From contig CACLIZ010000001.1 in assembly GCA_902607115.1 (NCBI GenBank), positions 34,979-98,978 of the forward strand: a DNA stretch of 64,000 nucleotides. Direction: 5' to 3'. A program made the position numbers and the translations under genes. Source of the stretch: an uncultured Pelagibacteraceae bacterium. GTDB lineage: Bacteria > Pseudomonadota > Alphaproteobacteria > Pelagibacterales > Pelagibacteraceae. Positions 16,873 through 25,547 of this stretch are shown here, piece by piece (position 1 is the stretch's first letter; each line of letters begins with the position of its first letter). Under the pieces are notes generated by a model. That model ran no database searches and was not told the DNA's origin. It saw nothing but the letters and a program-made list of their open reading frames with translations.

Positions 16873-17583
16873 TTACCATAAATAAAAAAATGCAAAAATA
16901 AATACCCATACTAGGTCTACAAAGTGCCAATATAATCCTAAAATTTCAATTTCAACATAGTCACCTTTCATTGATGTAAACCAGCCTCTTTTTCCTTCAT
17001 CATAATGACCTTTAAAAGTTTTATATGCATAGATGAAAAGGAAAATTACACCTATTGAAACGTGAGTGCCGTGAAATCCCGTAATCATGAAGAAAAAAGA
17101 ACCAAATTGTGGCGCGCCAAAAGGATTTTCCCAAGGTCTCACACCCTCATGGATTAATTTTGACCATTCAAAAGCTTGCATTCCAACAAATGTAAGTCCA
17201 CCTATGGCGGTAGCTAATATTAACCAACCGCACATTTTTCTATTTTTTTCATAACCATATTTTACTGCTAGAGCCATAGTTCCACTGCTTGTGATCAGAA
17301 CGAAAGTCATAATAGCAATAAGCAGTAATGGAACTTCAACACCAAATACATGTAGTCCAAAAACTTCACTTGCATTTGGCCAATCAATTAAGGTTGATCC
17401 TCTTCCTTTCATGTATGAAATTAAAAAACAGCTAAATATAAATGTATCGCTTAATAAAAAGATCCACATCATTGCTTTGCCCCAATGAACTCCTTTAAAC
17501 ATAGTTTGGTCAGAACCTGTATCCTCAGCCATTCCTCTGAAGCCAGGTTTAAGTACGTAGCCTTCTATTTTTGGATCAGACAT
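16873..17583 (-). CDS. ctaE: Cytochrome c oxidase subunit III
   Basis: A 236-residue membrane protein of the heme-copper oxidase subunit III family with seven predicted helices. The family signatures are GKAMMWIFLLSDTFIFSCFL, FEWSKLIHEGVRPWENPFG, FFMITGFHGTHVSIGVIFL and the C-terminal LYWHFVDLVWVFIFAFFYLW. Subunit III holds phospholipid near the proton entry of subunit I and helps sustain turnover. It lies 7 bp after ctaD and 8 bp before the subunit IV gene. A second, more divergent subunit-III-like gene lies upstream of the operon. Confidence 0.95.
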   Translation of the reverse strand: MSDPKIEGYVLKPGFRGMAEDTGSDQTMFKGVHWGKAMMWIFLLSDTFIFSCFLISYMKGRGSTLIDWPNASEVFGLHVFGVEVPLLLIAIMTFVLITSSGTMALAVKYGYEKNRKMCGWLILATAIGGLTFVGMQAFEWSKLIHEGVRPWENPFGAPQFGSFFFMITGFHGTHVSIGVIFLFIYAYKTFKGHYDEGKRGWFTSMKGDYVEIEILGLYWHFVDLVWVFIFAFFYLW

Positions 17584-17590
17584 ATATTGT

Positions 17591-19432
17591 TTATGTTTTT
17601 TCTACTTCTGTATTGGCCACTTCACTTGGTGGTGTGGTTTGAGTTATAAAATCTTCTTTTGCTCCAGGAACACTAAAGTCATAAGCCCATCTATGAACTA
17701 TTGGAAGTTTATCTCCCCAGTTACCATGTTCAGGTGGCACTGAAGGCGTAAGCCATTCCAATGAACAAGCTTTCCATGGATTGTGTCCTGCAGGTTTGCC
17801 TACTTTTAAAGTTTTTATAATATTATACATTAAAATTAATTGCGCAGCTCCTACTATGAAAGCTGCGATGCTTATAAATTCATTCATGCCAACTGCTGAT
17901 GTCATGTATGGGCTGTCATACATTTCAAAATATCTTCTAGGAACTCCAATAAATCCTAAATAGTGCATTGGGAAATAAATTGAATAAGCTCCTAAAAAAG
18001 TAAGCCAGAAATGCCATTTGCCTAATTTTTCATCTAATAATCTGCCTGATACTAATGGAAACCAATGATATACGGCGCCCATTATAACCATAAGAGGAGC
18101 TATACCCATTACCATGTGGAAATGAGCAATAACAAAGTAGGTATCTGATAATGGAACATCTACACTAACATTTCCTAGGAAAATTCCTGTAATTCCTCCA
18201 TTTACAAAAGTAACAATAAAACCTAAACACCATAGCATAACCGTATTAAGTCGAATATTTCCTCTCCAAAGAGTTAGGATCCAGTTATAAACTTTCATTG
18301 CGGTTGGAACTGCTATGATAAGTGTTGTCGTTGCAAAAAAGAATCCAAACCAAGGATTCATTCCACTAACATACATGTGGTGTGCCCACACAAAAAAGCT
18401 TAGTGCGCCTATACCCACTATAGCCCAAACCATCATTCTATAACCAAATATATTTTTTCTAGCATGGACTGAAATTAAATCTGATATTATTCCAAAAGCA
18501 GGTAGTGCAACTATATAAACTTCAGGGTGTCCAAAAAACCAAAACAAATGTTGAAATAAAATAGGACTTCCGCCACCATATTCTAAGACTTCTCCTGCTT
18601 TTAATATAGTTGGCATAAAAAAGCTTGTTCCAAGCACATTGTCTAAACTCATCATTAACGCACCAACCAATAATGCTGGAAAAGCTAGCATTGCTAAAAC
18701 AGTAGCCGTAAAAATTCCCCAAACTGTTAGGGGCATTCTCATTAATGTCATTCCTCTTGTTCTGGCTTGAAGTACAGTAATTAGATAGTTTAAGCCACCC
18801 ATCGTAAATCCTGCTACGAATAAAATTAACGATATACACATTAACATTATTCCATAACCTGAACCTGGGGTTCCTTCTAAAATTGCTTGAGGAGGATATA
18901 ATGTCCAACCTGATCCTGTTGGCCCCCCTGGAACAAAAAAACTTGCTAATAAAACTCCAACTGCAACAAAAAACATCCAGAAACTTACCATATTAAGATA
19001 CGGAAAAACCATATCTCTTGCTCCGACCATTAATGGAATTAAAAAATTACCAAAACCTCCCAGAAAGAGTGCTGTTAAAAAGTAAACCACCATTATCATT
19101 CCATGCATAGTTACAAACTGATAATAATGTTCTGCGGTCATAAAACCTGCTAATTCTGGAAAACCTAATTGTAAACGCATTAACCAAGAAAGAATAAGAC
19201 CAATTATTCCTGTAAAAGTTGCTAATAGAAAATATTGCACTCCAATAACTTTTGCATCCTGACAAAAAACCCATTTAGTAATAAAACTATGTCCATGATA
19301 TAAATCCTGCTCTGATATTTCTGCAGGTCTTACATAGTCCTTATCTGGCGATAACCCCGATCCTCCTCCTCCAGAAATAGTTTCTGAAGATTGCGCCTGT
19401 ATTGTTTTATTATCATTAAAATCTTCTGACAT
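17591..19432 (-). CDS. ctaD: Cytochrome c oxidase subunit I, aa3 type
   Basis: The catalytic subunit reducing O2 to water with proton pumping. At 613 residues, all metal ligands can be placed: the low-spin heme ligands His110 (TMHGMIMV) and His439, the heme a3 ligand His437 in FVIAHFHMVMG, and the CuB ligands His302 (GHPEVY), His351 and His352. Glu304 in GHPEVY and the cross-linked Tyr306 identify the A1 subfamily. The N-terminal 45 residues are polar with a Gly-rich stretch (SGGGGSG) and longer than usual. It follows ctaC by 36 bp and leads directly into ctaE. Confidence 0.97.
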   Translation of the reverse strand: MSEDFNDNKTIQAQSSETISGGGGSGLSPDKDYVRPAEISEQDLYHGHSFITKWVFCQDAKVIGVQYFLLATFTGIIGLILSWLMRLQLGFPELAGFMTAEHYYQFVTMHGMIMVVYFLTALFLGGFGNFLIPLMVGARDMVFPYLNMVSFWMFFVAVGVLLASFFVPGGPTGSGWTLYPPQAILEGTPGSGYGIMLMCISLILFVAGFTMGGLNYLITVLQARTRGMTLMRMPLTVWGIFTATVLAMLAFPALLVGALMMSLDNVLGTSFFMPTILKAGEVLEYGGGSPILFQHLFWFFGHPEVYIVALPAFGIISDLISVHARKNIFGYRMMVWAIVGIGALSFFVWAHHMYVSGMNPWFGFFFATTTLIIAVPTAMKVYNWILTLWRGNIRLNTVMLWCLGFIVTFVNGGITGIFLGNVSVDVPLSDTYFVIAHFHMVMGIAPLMVIMGAVYHWFPLVSGRLLDEKLGKWHFWLTFLGAYSIYFPMHYLGFIGVPRRYFEMYDSPYMTSAVGMNEFISIAAFIVGAAQLILMYNIIKTLKVGKPAGHNPWKACSLEWLTPSVPPEHGNWGDKLPIVHRWAYDFSVPGAKEDFITQTTPPSEVANTEVEKT

Positions 19433-19468
19433 TTTTTTTCCTATATATGTTTTTTTTTATCATTTAAT

Positions 19469-20305
19469 TTATTTTTTTGCTAATTTTGTTTTACTAGTTT
19501 CTAAAATTTCTTGTTTTGCTATTAAATCTGAAAATGTTTCTTGTTGCTGAAGCCAATTATCATAGTCTTGTTTATCTTGTACTTCTACACCACCTCTCAT
19601 AGCATAATGTCCTACACCACAATACTCAGCACACAAAACCTCAAACTCACCTACTTTGTTAGGTTCAAACCAATAATAAGTTACAATTCCTGGAACTGCA
19701 TCCATTTTTGCTCTGAACTGAGGAACATACCAATTATGAAGCACATCTACTGATCTTAGCAATATTTTAACTGGTCTATTATTTTCTAAATTTATCACAT
19801 CACTTTGTATCATTACATCATCATTTCCATATGGGTCATCTAAATTAATTCCAAACGGATTATCATCATTTATGTTAACTACTTTCGTAGTTCCTAATTT
19901 TCCATCTTCACCTGGCAATCTGTATTGCCATCCCCATTGCCAAGCCATTACATCAATCTCAATTGCATTTTTTGGAACATTGACATACTGATTCCAAATA
20001 ATAAGTCCTGGCGCTAAAAGAGCAGCCACACCTAATGTTGTTGCCCATGTAAGTATTCTTTCTAATTTTTTATCTTCAGGTTTATACTCAGCTTTTCGAT
20101 CTTCTTTATAAGAAAATTTAAAAACACAGTAAACCATGAAAAGACAAACAGCTATGAAAACTCCTCCACCGATCCAGAATGTTAGCGTAATAGTGTCATC
20201 CATTCCTCCCCAGTTTGATGCAACGTCAGTCCAATACCACGGAGTAAAAATATGAAAGAGTACCGATCCAAGGATAACTAAAAAAAATATAATACCTGCG
20301 TGCAT
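19469..20305 (-). CDS. ctaC: Cytochrome c oxidase subunit II
   Basis: Carries the CuA centre that takes electrons from cytochrome c. The 278-residue protein has hydrophobic segments near residues 4-20, 40-62 and 88-105. A periplasmic cupredoxin domain follows with CuA ligands His190, Cys225, Cys229, His233 and Met236 (CAEYCGVGHYAM) and the electron-entry aromatic segment MAWQWGWQYR. No cytochrome c domain follows, so it is the aa3 and not the caa3 form. It is first in the operon. The 88 bp before it contains a near-perfect palindrome that could control it. Confidence 0.97.
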   Translation of the reverse strand: MHAGIIFFLVILGSVLFHIFTPWYWTDVASNWGGMDDTITLTFWIGGGVFIAVCLFMVYCVFKFSYKEDRKAEYKPEDKKLERILTWATTLGVAALLAPGLIIWNQYVNVPKNAIEIDVMAWQWGWQYRLPGEDGKLGTTKVVNINDDNPFGINLDDPYGNDDVMIQSDVINLENNRPVKILLRSVDVLHNWYVPQFRAKMDAVPGIVTYYWFEPNKVGEFEVLCAEYCGVGHYAMRGGVEVQDKQDYDNWLQQQETFSDLIAKQEILETSKTKLAKK

Positions 20306-20340
20306 AAAAGCTTATATAGAATAAATATCACATAAAAACC

Positions 20341-20357
20341 TATGACAAAATGTCATA
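20341..20357. promoter_or_regulatory. Palindrome upstream of ctaC, candidate operator
   Basis: TATGACAAAATGTCATA is an inverted repeat with perfect 7 bp arms around a 3 bp centre, about 36 bp before the ctaC start and 36 bp before the divergent small gene. Read leftward, the TTGTCA within it is 15 bases from TATTTA, so it could overlap a -35 element. The binding protein is unknown. Confidence 0.45.
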
Positions 20358-20393
20358 AGAATCATTCAAAATATCAAATATAACGTTGATTAT

Positions 20394-20585
20394 ATGCTGG
20401 GAAAAATTGAAATATTGGCAGTTATTCTAATACTGATTTTATTATTTTATTTTGTTATTTCTTTTGGGGCCGGGGCATTCTCAAAAAAAGAAACTAACTT
20501 AAGAACAAAAAAATATTTGAAGTCAGTAAATATATTGCTGGCTATAATTACTGTTGTAGGTGTTTTATTAACTCTGTTTTTATAA
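20394..20585 (+). CDS. Small two-helix membrane protein beside the cytochrome oxidase genes
   Basis: A 63-residue protein with a hydrophobic N-terminal helix (residues about 6-27), a short polar hairpin (FSKKETNLRTKKYLKS) and a second helix (about 46-62). Size, topology and the basic loop resemble the 'twin transmembrane'/HIG1-like small proteins often found beside cytochrome oxidase genes, but the similarity is only general. It is divergent from ctaC and converges with a subunit-III-like gene, ending 7 bp short of it. It fills the only gap here, which supports its being real. Function is inferred from position only. Confidence 0.55.
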   Translation: MLGKIEILAVILILILLFYFVISFGAGAFSKKETNLRTKKYLKSVNILLAIITVVGVLLTLFL

Positions 20586-20592
20586 AATAATT

Positions 20593-21273
20593 TTAAGAAA
20601 TTAATTCTTTGCACCACGCTATAACTGAATCGTTATAAATAAACATGATAACAAAAAACACTAACCAAACTATAAAAAGAAATAACCAATAAATAGATAG
20701 AGCCTGAAGATTATTTGACTCCTTAACATAATCTTCTTCTTTTAGTTTAAATATTCTTGAACTTATTTTTCCCCAAAAAAATAAGCCTCCCAATAAATGT
20801 ATTCCATGTAATGCCGTAAAAACGTAATATGAAGAAAAGTATGTATTTGTAGTAACAAAATGACCAGCAGTCATTAATTGGTACCATAATATAACTTGTA
20901 AAAATAAAAATAAATAACTGAATGCACCAACGGCAATCACGTTACTTTTTATTTTGTTTGTAAAATTATTTTTTAAATCTTTACTTATCTTATTAAAAAA
21001 ATATGTAACAAAAATTAAAACTAACGTATTAATCCACAGCAATTTATTCTTCAAAATTAATGTTGTATCTTGTTCAGGAGGAATTGAATAAAGATAAGCG
21101 GTAAATATTAAACTAAATATAGCAGTACTAAAACCAAAAATAATTATTACCGCCGACATTTGATTAGAAATTCCAAAAGTCTTGCCTTTATGTTTGTTGT
21201 CAATTAAAACTTGACTTTCTTCCCAAGGCTTTTCTGCTAGTGTGCCAAATAGTTTCTTTATAATAGACGACAT
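20593..21273 (-). CDS. Second heme-copper oxidase subunit III-like protein
   Basis: A 226-residue membrane protein with about five to six helices. The segment YYVFTALHGIHLLGGLFFWG matches the conserved Hx(I/V)HLxxG helix of heme-copper oxidase subunit III, and SIYWLFLFIVWLVFFVIMFIYN is the matching last helix. The N-terminal half is divergent and begins with a cytoplasmic stretch (KPWEESQVLIDNKHKG). No separate subunit I or II accompanies it. It may be an alternative subunit III or an assembly factor for the aa3 oxidase whose genes start 290 bp further left. It is divergent from the SCO gene. Confidence 0.75.
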   Translation of the reverse strand: MSSIIKKLFGTLAEKPWEESQVLIDNKHKGKTFGISNQMSAVIIIFGFSTAIFSLIFTAYLYSIPPEQDTTLILKNKLLWINTLVLIFVTYFFNKISKDLKNNFTNKIKSNVIAVGAFSYLFLFLQVILWYQLMTAGHFVTTNTYFSSYYVFTALHGIHLLGGLFFWGKISSRIFKLKEEDYVKESNNLQALSIYWLFLFIVWLVFFVIMFIYNDSVIAWCKELIS

Positions 21274-21309
21274 GCTATTTATATAGTTGGTAAATATTAT
21301 TTTACAAGA

Positions 21310-21900
21310 ATGAAATTAAAAACCTCAATAACAGTAATTGCTGGATGTTTAATAATTTTTTTATTTATTTTGCTACCTGTATTTTTATCTATTGAAAAAA
21401 AAGAAGACGAATATGTTTCAAAATTTCAAGGTTCTTCTTTTTCATTAAAGGATGTGAATAACGAAATTATAACAGACTCATCTTTTGAAGGGCCTTTAAC
21501 TGCAATATTTTTTGGTTTTACAAATTGTCCCGATATCTGTCCTATGACATTAAATAATTTAGACCTAGTTATAAAAAATTTAACACTAGAAAAGAAAGAT
21601 AAATTGAAAGTATTTTTTGTTAGTATAGACCCAAAAAGAGACAGTACTGAAGTTATAAAGGAATATCTAAATTCATTTGAAAATAAAATTTATGGAATTA
21701 CAGGAGATCCAAAAAAAATATTTCTTATGTCAAGATCTTGGGGGGTCCTTTCGGAAAAAATTTTTACTGAAGACGGAAACTATTTAATCAATCATAGCTC
21801 TTCTATTATTTTATTAAATGATGGAAAATATTTAGATAGAATTAGTCATCACGCAGGTTACGAAGATATTTTTAAAACTATAAACAAACATCTAAGATAA
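21310..21900 (+). CDS. SCO1/SenC-family copper chaperone
   Basis: A membrane-anchored thioredoxin-fold protein that delivers copper to, or reduces, the CuA site of subunit II. After an N-terminal anchor (residues about 7-27), the copper ligands are Cys73 and Cys77 (TNCPDICPMTL) and His162 (LINHSSSII). The family segment VFFVSIDPKRDSTEVIKEYL is also present. At 196 residues it has normal length. It lies beside the oxidase genes on the opposite strand and overlaps the convergent rsmE by 9 bp. Copper delivery to CtaC is a well-based inference from ligands and neighbourhood. Confidence 0.92.
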   Translation: MKLKTSITVIAGCLIIFLFILLPVFLSIEKKEDEYVSKFQGSSFSLKDVNNEIITDSSFEGPLTAIFFGFTNCPDICPMTLNNLDLVIKNLTLEKKDKLKVFFVSIDPKRDSTEVIKEYLNSFENKIYGITGDPKKIFLMSRSWGVLSEKIFTEDGNYLINHSSSIILLNDGKYLDRISHHAGYEDIFKTINKHLR

Positions 21901-22593
21901 CAAATTAAAACATATTATAGATAACATTGAAATTGCTGCTGTTTCAGACCTTAAAATATTCTGATTAATTTTAAGAGGAATTAATTTTTTTAGTTTTAAA
22001 ATATTTTCTCTTTCTTTAACTGTAAAATCACCCTCAGGTCCAATTAGTATACAAAGTGGATCTGAACTTTTAAAATTAATTTTACTATTATCAGTGTTTA
22101 AGTCTCCAAATATAATATTTGTGTTTTGATTTAATTTTAAAAATTCATTTAACTTTAAAATTTTTTCTAACTTAGGAACTTTTAATCTATTGCTTTGTTC
22201 GGATGCCTCTATAATGATTTTATTTACTCTTTTGTCGTTTAATTTTCTTACAATAGTCCTCTCAGTTAAAATAGGAATAAATTTTGTAACCCCAAGCTCA
22301 GTTGCTTTTTGTATCATTAAATTTAAATAATTTAACTTTATAGGCGAAAAGGCTAACCAAATCTCTCTTTCGTCGATCGCAGATCTTAATTTTTTTATTA
22401 CCGAAAATGCTACAATTCCTTTGCTGATCTCTTTTATTTTTGCCTCCCACTCACCACTTTGATTAAATAAGGAAAAACTTTGTCCTATATTTATCCTCAT
22501 TACTTTAGATAAATAATGTGATTGAGATTTATCTAGCTTTGAAATTAAATTAAGTGATAAACTTTCTTCAAAAAATAATCTAATATTACTCAT
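21892..22593 (-). CDS. rsmE: 16S rRNA m3U1498 methyltransferase RsmE
   Basis: A 233-residue SPOUT-class methyltransferase. The N-terminal PUA-like part contains HYLSKVMRINIGQSFSLF. The knotted C-terminal domain contains KATELGVTKFIPILTERT, ILIGPEGDFTVKERENI and ILRSETAAISMLS, which are the three RsmE signatures around the SAM site. It modifies U1498 of 16S rRNA near the decoding centre. It is divergent from the HAD hydrolase across 16 bp and overlaps the convergent SCO gene. Confidence 0.95.
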   Translation of the reverse strand: MSNIRLFFEESLSLNLISKLDKSQSHYLSKVMRINIGQSFSLFNQSGEWEAKIKEISKGIVAFSVIKKLRSAIDEREIWLAFSPIKLNYLNLMIQKATELGVTKFIPILTERTIVRKLNDKRVNKIIIEASEQSNRLKVPKLEKILKLNEFLKLNQNTNIIFGDLNTDNSKINFKSSDPLCILIGPEGDFTVKERENILKLKKLIPLKINQNILRSETAAISMLSIICFNLLS

Positions 22594-22609
22594 TTGGATA
22601 AGTTAATTT

Positions 22610-23272
22610 ATGAAAAATATTAAAGCAATAATATTTGATGCGTATGGCACATTATTTGATGTCAATTCAGCTGCAGAAAAATGTAAGCATAAAATTGGAG
22701 ATAAGTGGGAGGGTTTTGCAAATTATTGGCGAACTACTCAACTAGAGTACACTTGGCTTAGAAGCATGATGAATAGGCATAAGGATTTTTGGCAAGTAAC
22801 AGAAGATAGTTTAGATAAATCTATGCAAGCATTTAAAATAGATATTTCAATGAGAAATGAACTATTAGATCTTTATAAAGTTTTATTAACTTTTCCTGAA
22901 GTAAAAGAAGTTTTAAATAAACTTAAAGAAAAAAATTATAAGCTTGCTATTCTTTCAAATGGTACGCCTTTTCTACTTAATGAATTAGTTAAAAGTAATA
23001 ATTTAGATAATATATTTAATAATATTTTTTCAATTGAAGAAGTTAAAACTTATAAACCAGATCCAAAAGTCTATAATATTCCAATTAAAAAATATCAAAT
23101 ACAAGAAAATGAAGTTGCCTATTTAAGTGCAAACACTTGGGATGTATCTGCTGGAGGTAACTATGGGTTTAATCCTGTTTGGGTAAATAGAAATAATAGT
23201 ATTTTTGACAATTTAGATTATGTTCCAAAATTTCAAATTAAGAGTCTCACTGAACTACTTGATATAATTTAA
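22610..23272 (+). CDS. Haloacid dehalogenase type II-like HAD hydrolase
   Basis: A 220-residue HAD-superfamily protein closest to L-2-haloacid dehalogenases. The nucleophile is Asp10 in IIFDAYGTLFDVNSA. The other motifs are LSNGTPFLLN, KTYKPDPKVYNI and YLSANTWDVSAGGNYGFNPVWVNR, in which the SxNxWDxxGA-like loop is typical of the dehalogenase group. The Trp/Tyr-rich cap LEYTWLRSMM also fits. The true substrate is unknown; marine homologues are often annotated as dehalogenases without biochemical proof. It starts a rightward set with pirin and a quinone oxidoreductase. Confidence 0.85.
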   Translation: MKNIKAIIFDAYGTLFDVNSAAEKCKHKIGDKWEGFANYWRTTQLEYTWLRSMMNRHKDFWQVTEDSLDKSMQAFKIDISMRNELLDLYKVLLTFPEVKEVLNKLKEKNYKLAILSNGTPFLLNELVKSNNLDNIFNNIFSIEEVKTYKPDPKVYNIPIKKYQIQENEVAYLSANTWDVSAGGNYGFNPVWVNRNNSIFDNLDYVPKFQIKSLTELLDII

Positions 23273-23293
23273 TAAATTGTTACATCAAACATT

Positions 23294-24130
23294 ATGAAAA
23301 ATATTGAGGTAAATAAAATAATTAATCCTACTCCAGCCTCTGACGGTGCAGGTGTTAAATTAAAAAGAAGTATAGGCGTTGAGCCAGATTATTTTGATCC
23401 ATTTTTAATGTTAGATGAATTTGGTTCCGAAAATAAAGATGATTATATAGGAGGCTTTCCTCCTCATCCTCATAGAGGAATAGAGACAGTAACCTACATG
23501 CTTCAAGGTGAATTTGAACATGAAGATAGTACCGGCTCTAAAGGAAGAATGAAGTCTGGAGATGTTCAATGGATGAAAACGGGTAGTGGAATAATTCATT
23601 CTGAAATGCCTGCTATGAAGGAAGGTAAACTCCATGGATTTCAGCTATGGGTAAATATGCCTGCAAAATTAAAAATGAGTAAACCTAATTATATTTATAT
23701 AGATTCTGATAAAATGCAGGTTCACACTGATAGTGATAAAAATGTAAAGGTTATTGCCGGAAAATTTAAAAGTGCTGAGGGACCTGTAAAGGGTCATAAT
23801 GTAGACCCTATTTATTTTGATATAGATCTTGAAAAAAATAAATTTTTTAACTTTGAGTTACCTTTGGGTCACAATTCTTTCATTTACTTAATTGATGGTG
23901 AAATTAAAATAGGCAAACAGGCTCATAAAAAAATTAAAGATTCAACTTTAATTTTATTAACTAAGGGTGACAAACTTGAAATATCTGCTTTAACTAAGAC
24001 TAAATTTTTATTAATTTCTGGTAAACCAATTGGTGAGCAAATCGCTAGGGGTGGACCTTTTGTTATGAACACTAAAGCAGAAGTCTTGCAAGCTGTTCAA
24101 GATTATCATAATGGTACATTTGTAAAATGA
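23294..24130 (+). CDS. Pirin-family cupin protein
   Basis: A 278-residue bicupin. The N-terminal cupin has the metal-binding histidines in FPPHPHRGIETVTYMLQG and later WMKTGSGIIHSEMP. The C-terminal cupin ends FVMNTKAEVLQAVQDYHNGTF, as in bacterial pirins. Some bacterial pirins have quercetinase activity and others act as regulators, so the function cannot be fixed from sequence. It overlaps the downstream quinone oxidoreductase by 4 bp, which suggests a shared redox-related role (inference). Confidence 0.92.
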   Translation: MKNIEVNKIINPTPASDGAGVKLKRSIGVEPDYFDPFLMLDEFGSENKDDYIGGFPPHPHRGIETVTYMLQGEFEHEDSTGSKGRMKSGDVQWMKTGSGIIHSEMPAMKEGKLHGFQLWVNMPAKLKMSKPNYIYIDSDKMQVHTDSDKNVKVIAGKFKSAEGPVKGHNVDPIYFDIDLEKNKFFNFELPLGHNSFIYLIDGEIKIGKQAHKKIKDSTLILLTKGDKLEISALTKTKFLLISGKPIGEQIARGGPFVMNTKAEVLQAVQDYHNGTFVK

Positions 24131-25098
24131 AAGCTATTAAAATTCAAAAAAATGGTGGACCTGAAGTATTAGATCTAGAAGAAATAACTTTAAGCAAACC
24201 AGTAAAAAACGAAGTCTTAATTGAGCATGCTGCTATAGGCTTAAATTATATAGACACATATCATAGATCTGGACTTTATCCTTTAAAGATGCCTAGTGGA
24301 CTTGGAATGGAAGCCTCAGGTGTAATTAAAGAAGTTGGGCCAGAGGTTTCAGATTTTTTTGTTGGAGATAGAGTTGCGTATGCTGCGGTACCTTTAGGAG
24401 CATATTCCTCACATAGAATTTATAAAACAAATAATTTAGTAAAAGTACCAAAAGAAATAGATTTAAATATAGCGGCAGCAATAATGACTAAGGGATTAAC
24501 AACTTATTATTTATTATATAAGACTTATCCTGTTTCATCTGGTGAAACTATATTATTTCATGCGGCTGCTGGAGGAGTGGGACAAATATTTTGCCAATGG
24601 GCTAAAAGTTTAGGATGCAAAATTATTGGAACAGTTGGAAACGAAGAAAAAGTAGAGATAGCAAAAAAAAATGGTTGTGATGAAATAATTAATTATAATA
24701 AAGAAGATTTTGCAAAAAAAACTATGGAAATAACAGATGGCAAAGGCGTCTCTGTAGTTTACGATGGGGTAGGAAAATCAACATTCGAAAAATCTCTTGA
24801 ATGTTTAAAAACTAGAGGAATGATGGTTTCTTTTGGAAATGCATCTGGAGCACTAGACCCAATTAATGTTCCAAAAATGTTACAACCAAAAGGATTATTT
24901 TTTGTTAGACCTTCAATGGGACAGTATTTAAATACTAACGATGAGTTAAACGAAGCTGCAAAAGAACTTTTTGAAAAAATAAATTCTGGAAAAATTAACA
25001 TAGAAATATTTAAGAAATATAAACTGGATGATATTAAGCAAGCACATGTTGATTTAGAAAATAGAAAAATTATAGGTCCAGCTATTGTTGTACCTTAA
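24127..25098 (+). CDS. Zinc-independent quinone oxidoreductase (MDR family)
   Basis: A 323-residue medium-chain reductase resembling NADPH:quinone reductase (Qor). The segment GLNYIDTYHRSGLYP, the Rossmann loop FHAAAGGVGQIFCQWAKSLG (GGVG) and the C-terminal block FFVRPSMGQYLN match. Zinc ligands of alcohol dehydrogenases are absent. It likely reduces quinones or other electrophilic carbonyls with NADPH. The start overlaps pirin by 4 bp, and its end overlaps the convergent DUF2721 gene by 4 bp. Confidence 0.92.
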   Translation: MKAIKIQKNGGPEVLDLEEITLSKPVKNEVLIEHAAIGLNYIDTYHRSGLYPLKMPSGLGMEASGVIKEVGPEVSDFFVGDRVAYAAVPLGAYSSHRIYKTNNLVKVPKEIDLNIAAAIMTKGLTTYYLLYKTYPVSSGETILFHAAAGGVGQIFCQWAKSLGCKIIGTVGNEEKVEIAKKNGCDEIINYNKEDFAKKTMEITDGKGVSVVYDGVGKSTFEKSLECLKTRGMMVSFGNASGALDPINVPKMLQPKGLFFVRPSMGQYLNTNDELNEAAKELFEKINSGKINIEIFKKYKLDDIKQAHVDLENRKIIGPAIVVP

Positions 25099-25499
25099 TC
25101 TAAATCAATTTTCATATCTGACAAATGTAATTTTAAAGTTTCAGTTGATAGATGTATATCTCTTATAAAAAATAATACTGAAATTATCATTGCTAGACAA
25201 CATGATCCAAAAATAACTCTTGCAATGAAAATCAAGTCTAAGTATAGAGCAAAAACTGTTAACATATTAAACAAAAAGCCAAAGCTTGCAAATCCAAGTG
25301 TATATTTTAACCATTTTACTCTTCCATTCAAATTTATTAACTGCTTTTCCCACTCTTGAGGAATATGTTTTTCCCAAACATATTCATCATGTATTTTTCT
25401 AATTAAATTACTTAGGGTATGAAAACGGTTAGCATAAACACTCATTAGCAATGGAATTGCTGGAAACATCAGAGCAGTTACCGTGTAATCTATATTCAT
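25095..25499 (-). CDS. DUF2721-family membrane protein
   Basis: A 134-residue protein with three hydrophobic segments (about 8-22, 66-88 and 90-112). The starting block ALMFPAIPLLMSVYANRFHTLSNLIRKIHDEY is the mark of DUF2721 (PAxxLLxxxYxNRxxxLxxLIR). Function is unknown. It is divergent from ubiA across 48 bp and converges on the quinone oxidoreductase. Confidence 0.8.
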   Translation of the reverse strand: MNIDYTVTALMFPAIPLLMSVYANRFHTLSNLIRKIHDEYVWEKHIPQEWEKQLINLNGRVKWLKYTLGFASFGFLFNMLTVFALYLDLIFIARVIFGSCCLAMIISVLFFIRDIHLSTETLKLHLSDMKIDLD

Positions 25500-25547
25500 G
25501 TCGATTAAATTTGCTTAAAAAAAAAACTTTGTTATTTAATAAAATAT

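Noticed and set aside
18522..18908. Open frame of 128 codons in another frame of ctaD
   Set aside because: Ser/Asn/Tyr-rich shadow translation of a conserved membrane gene.
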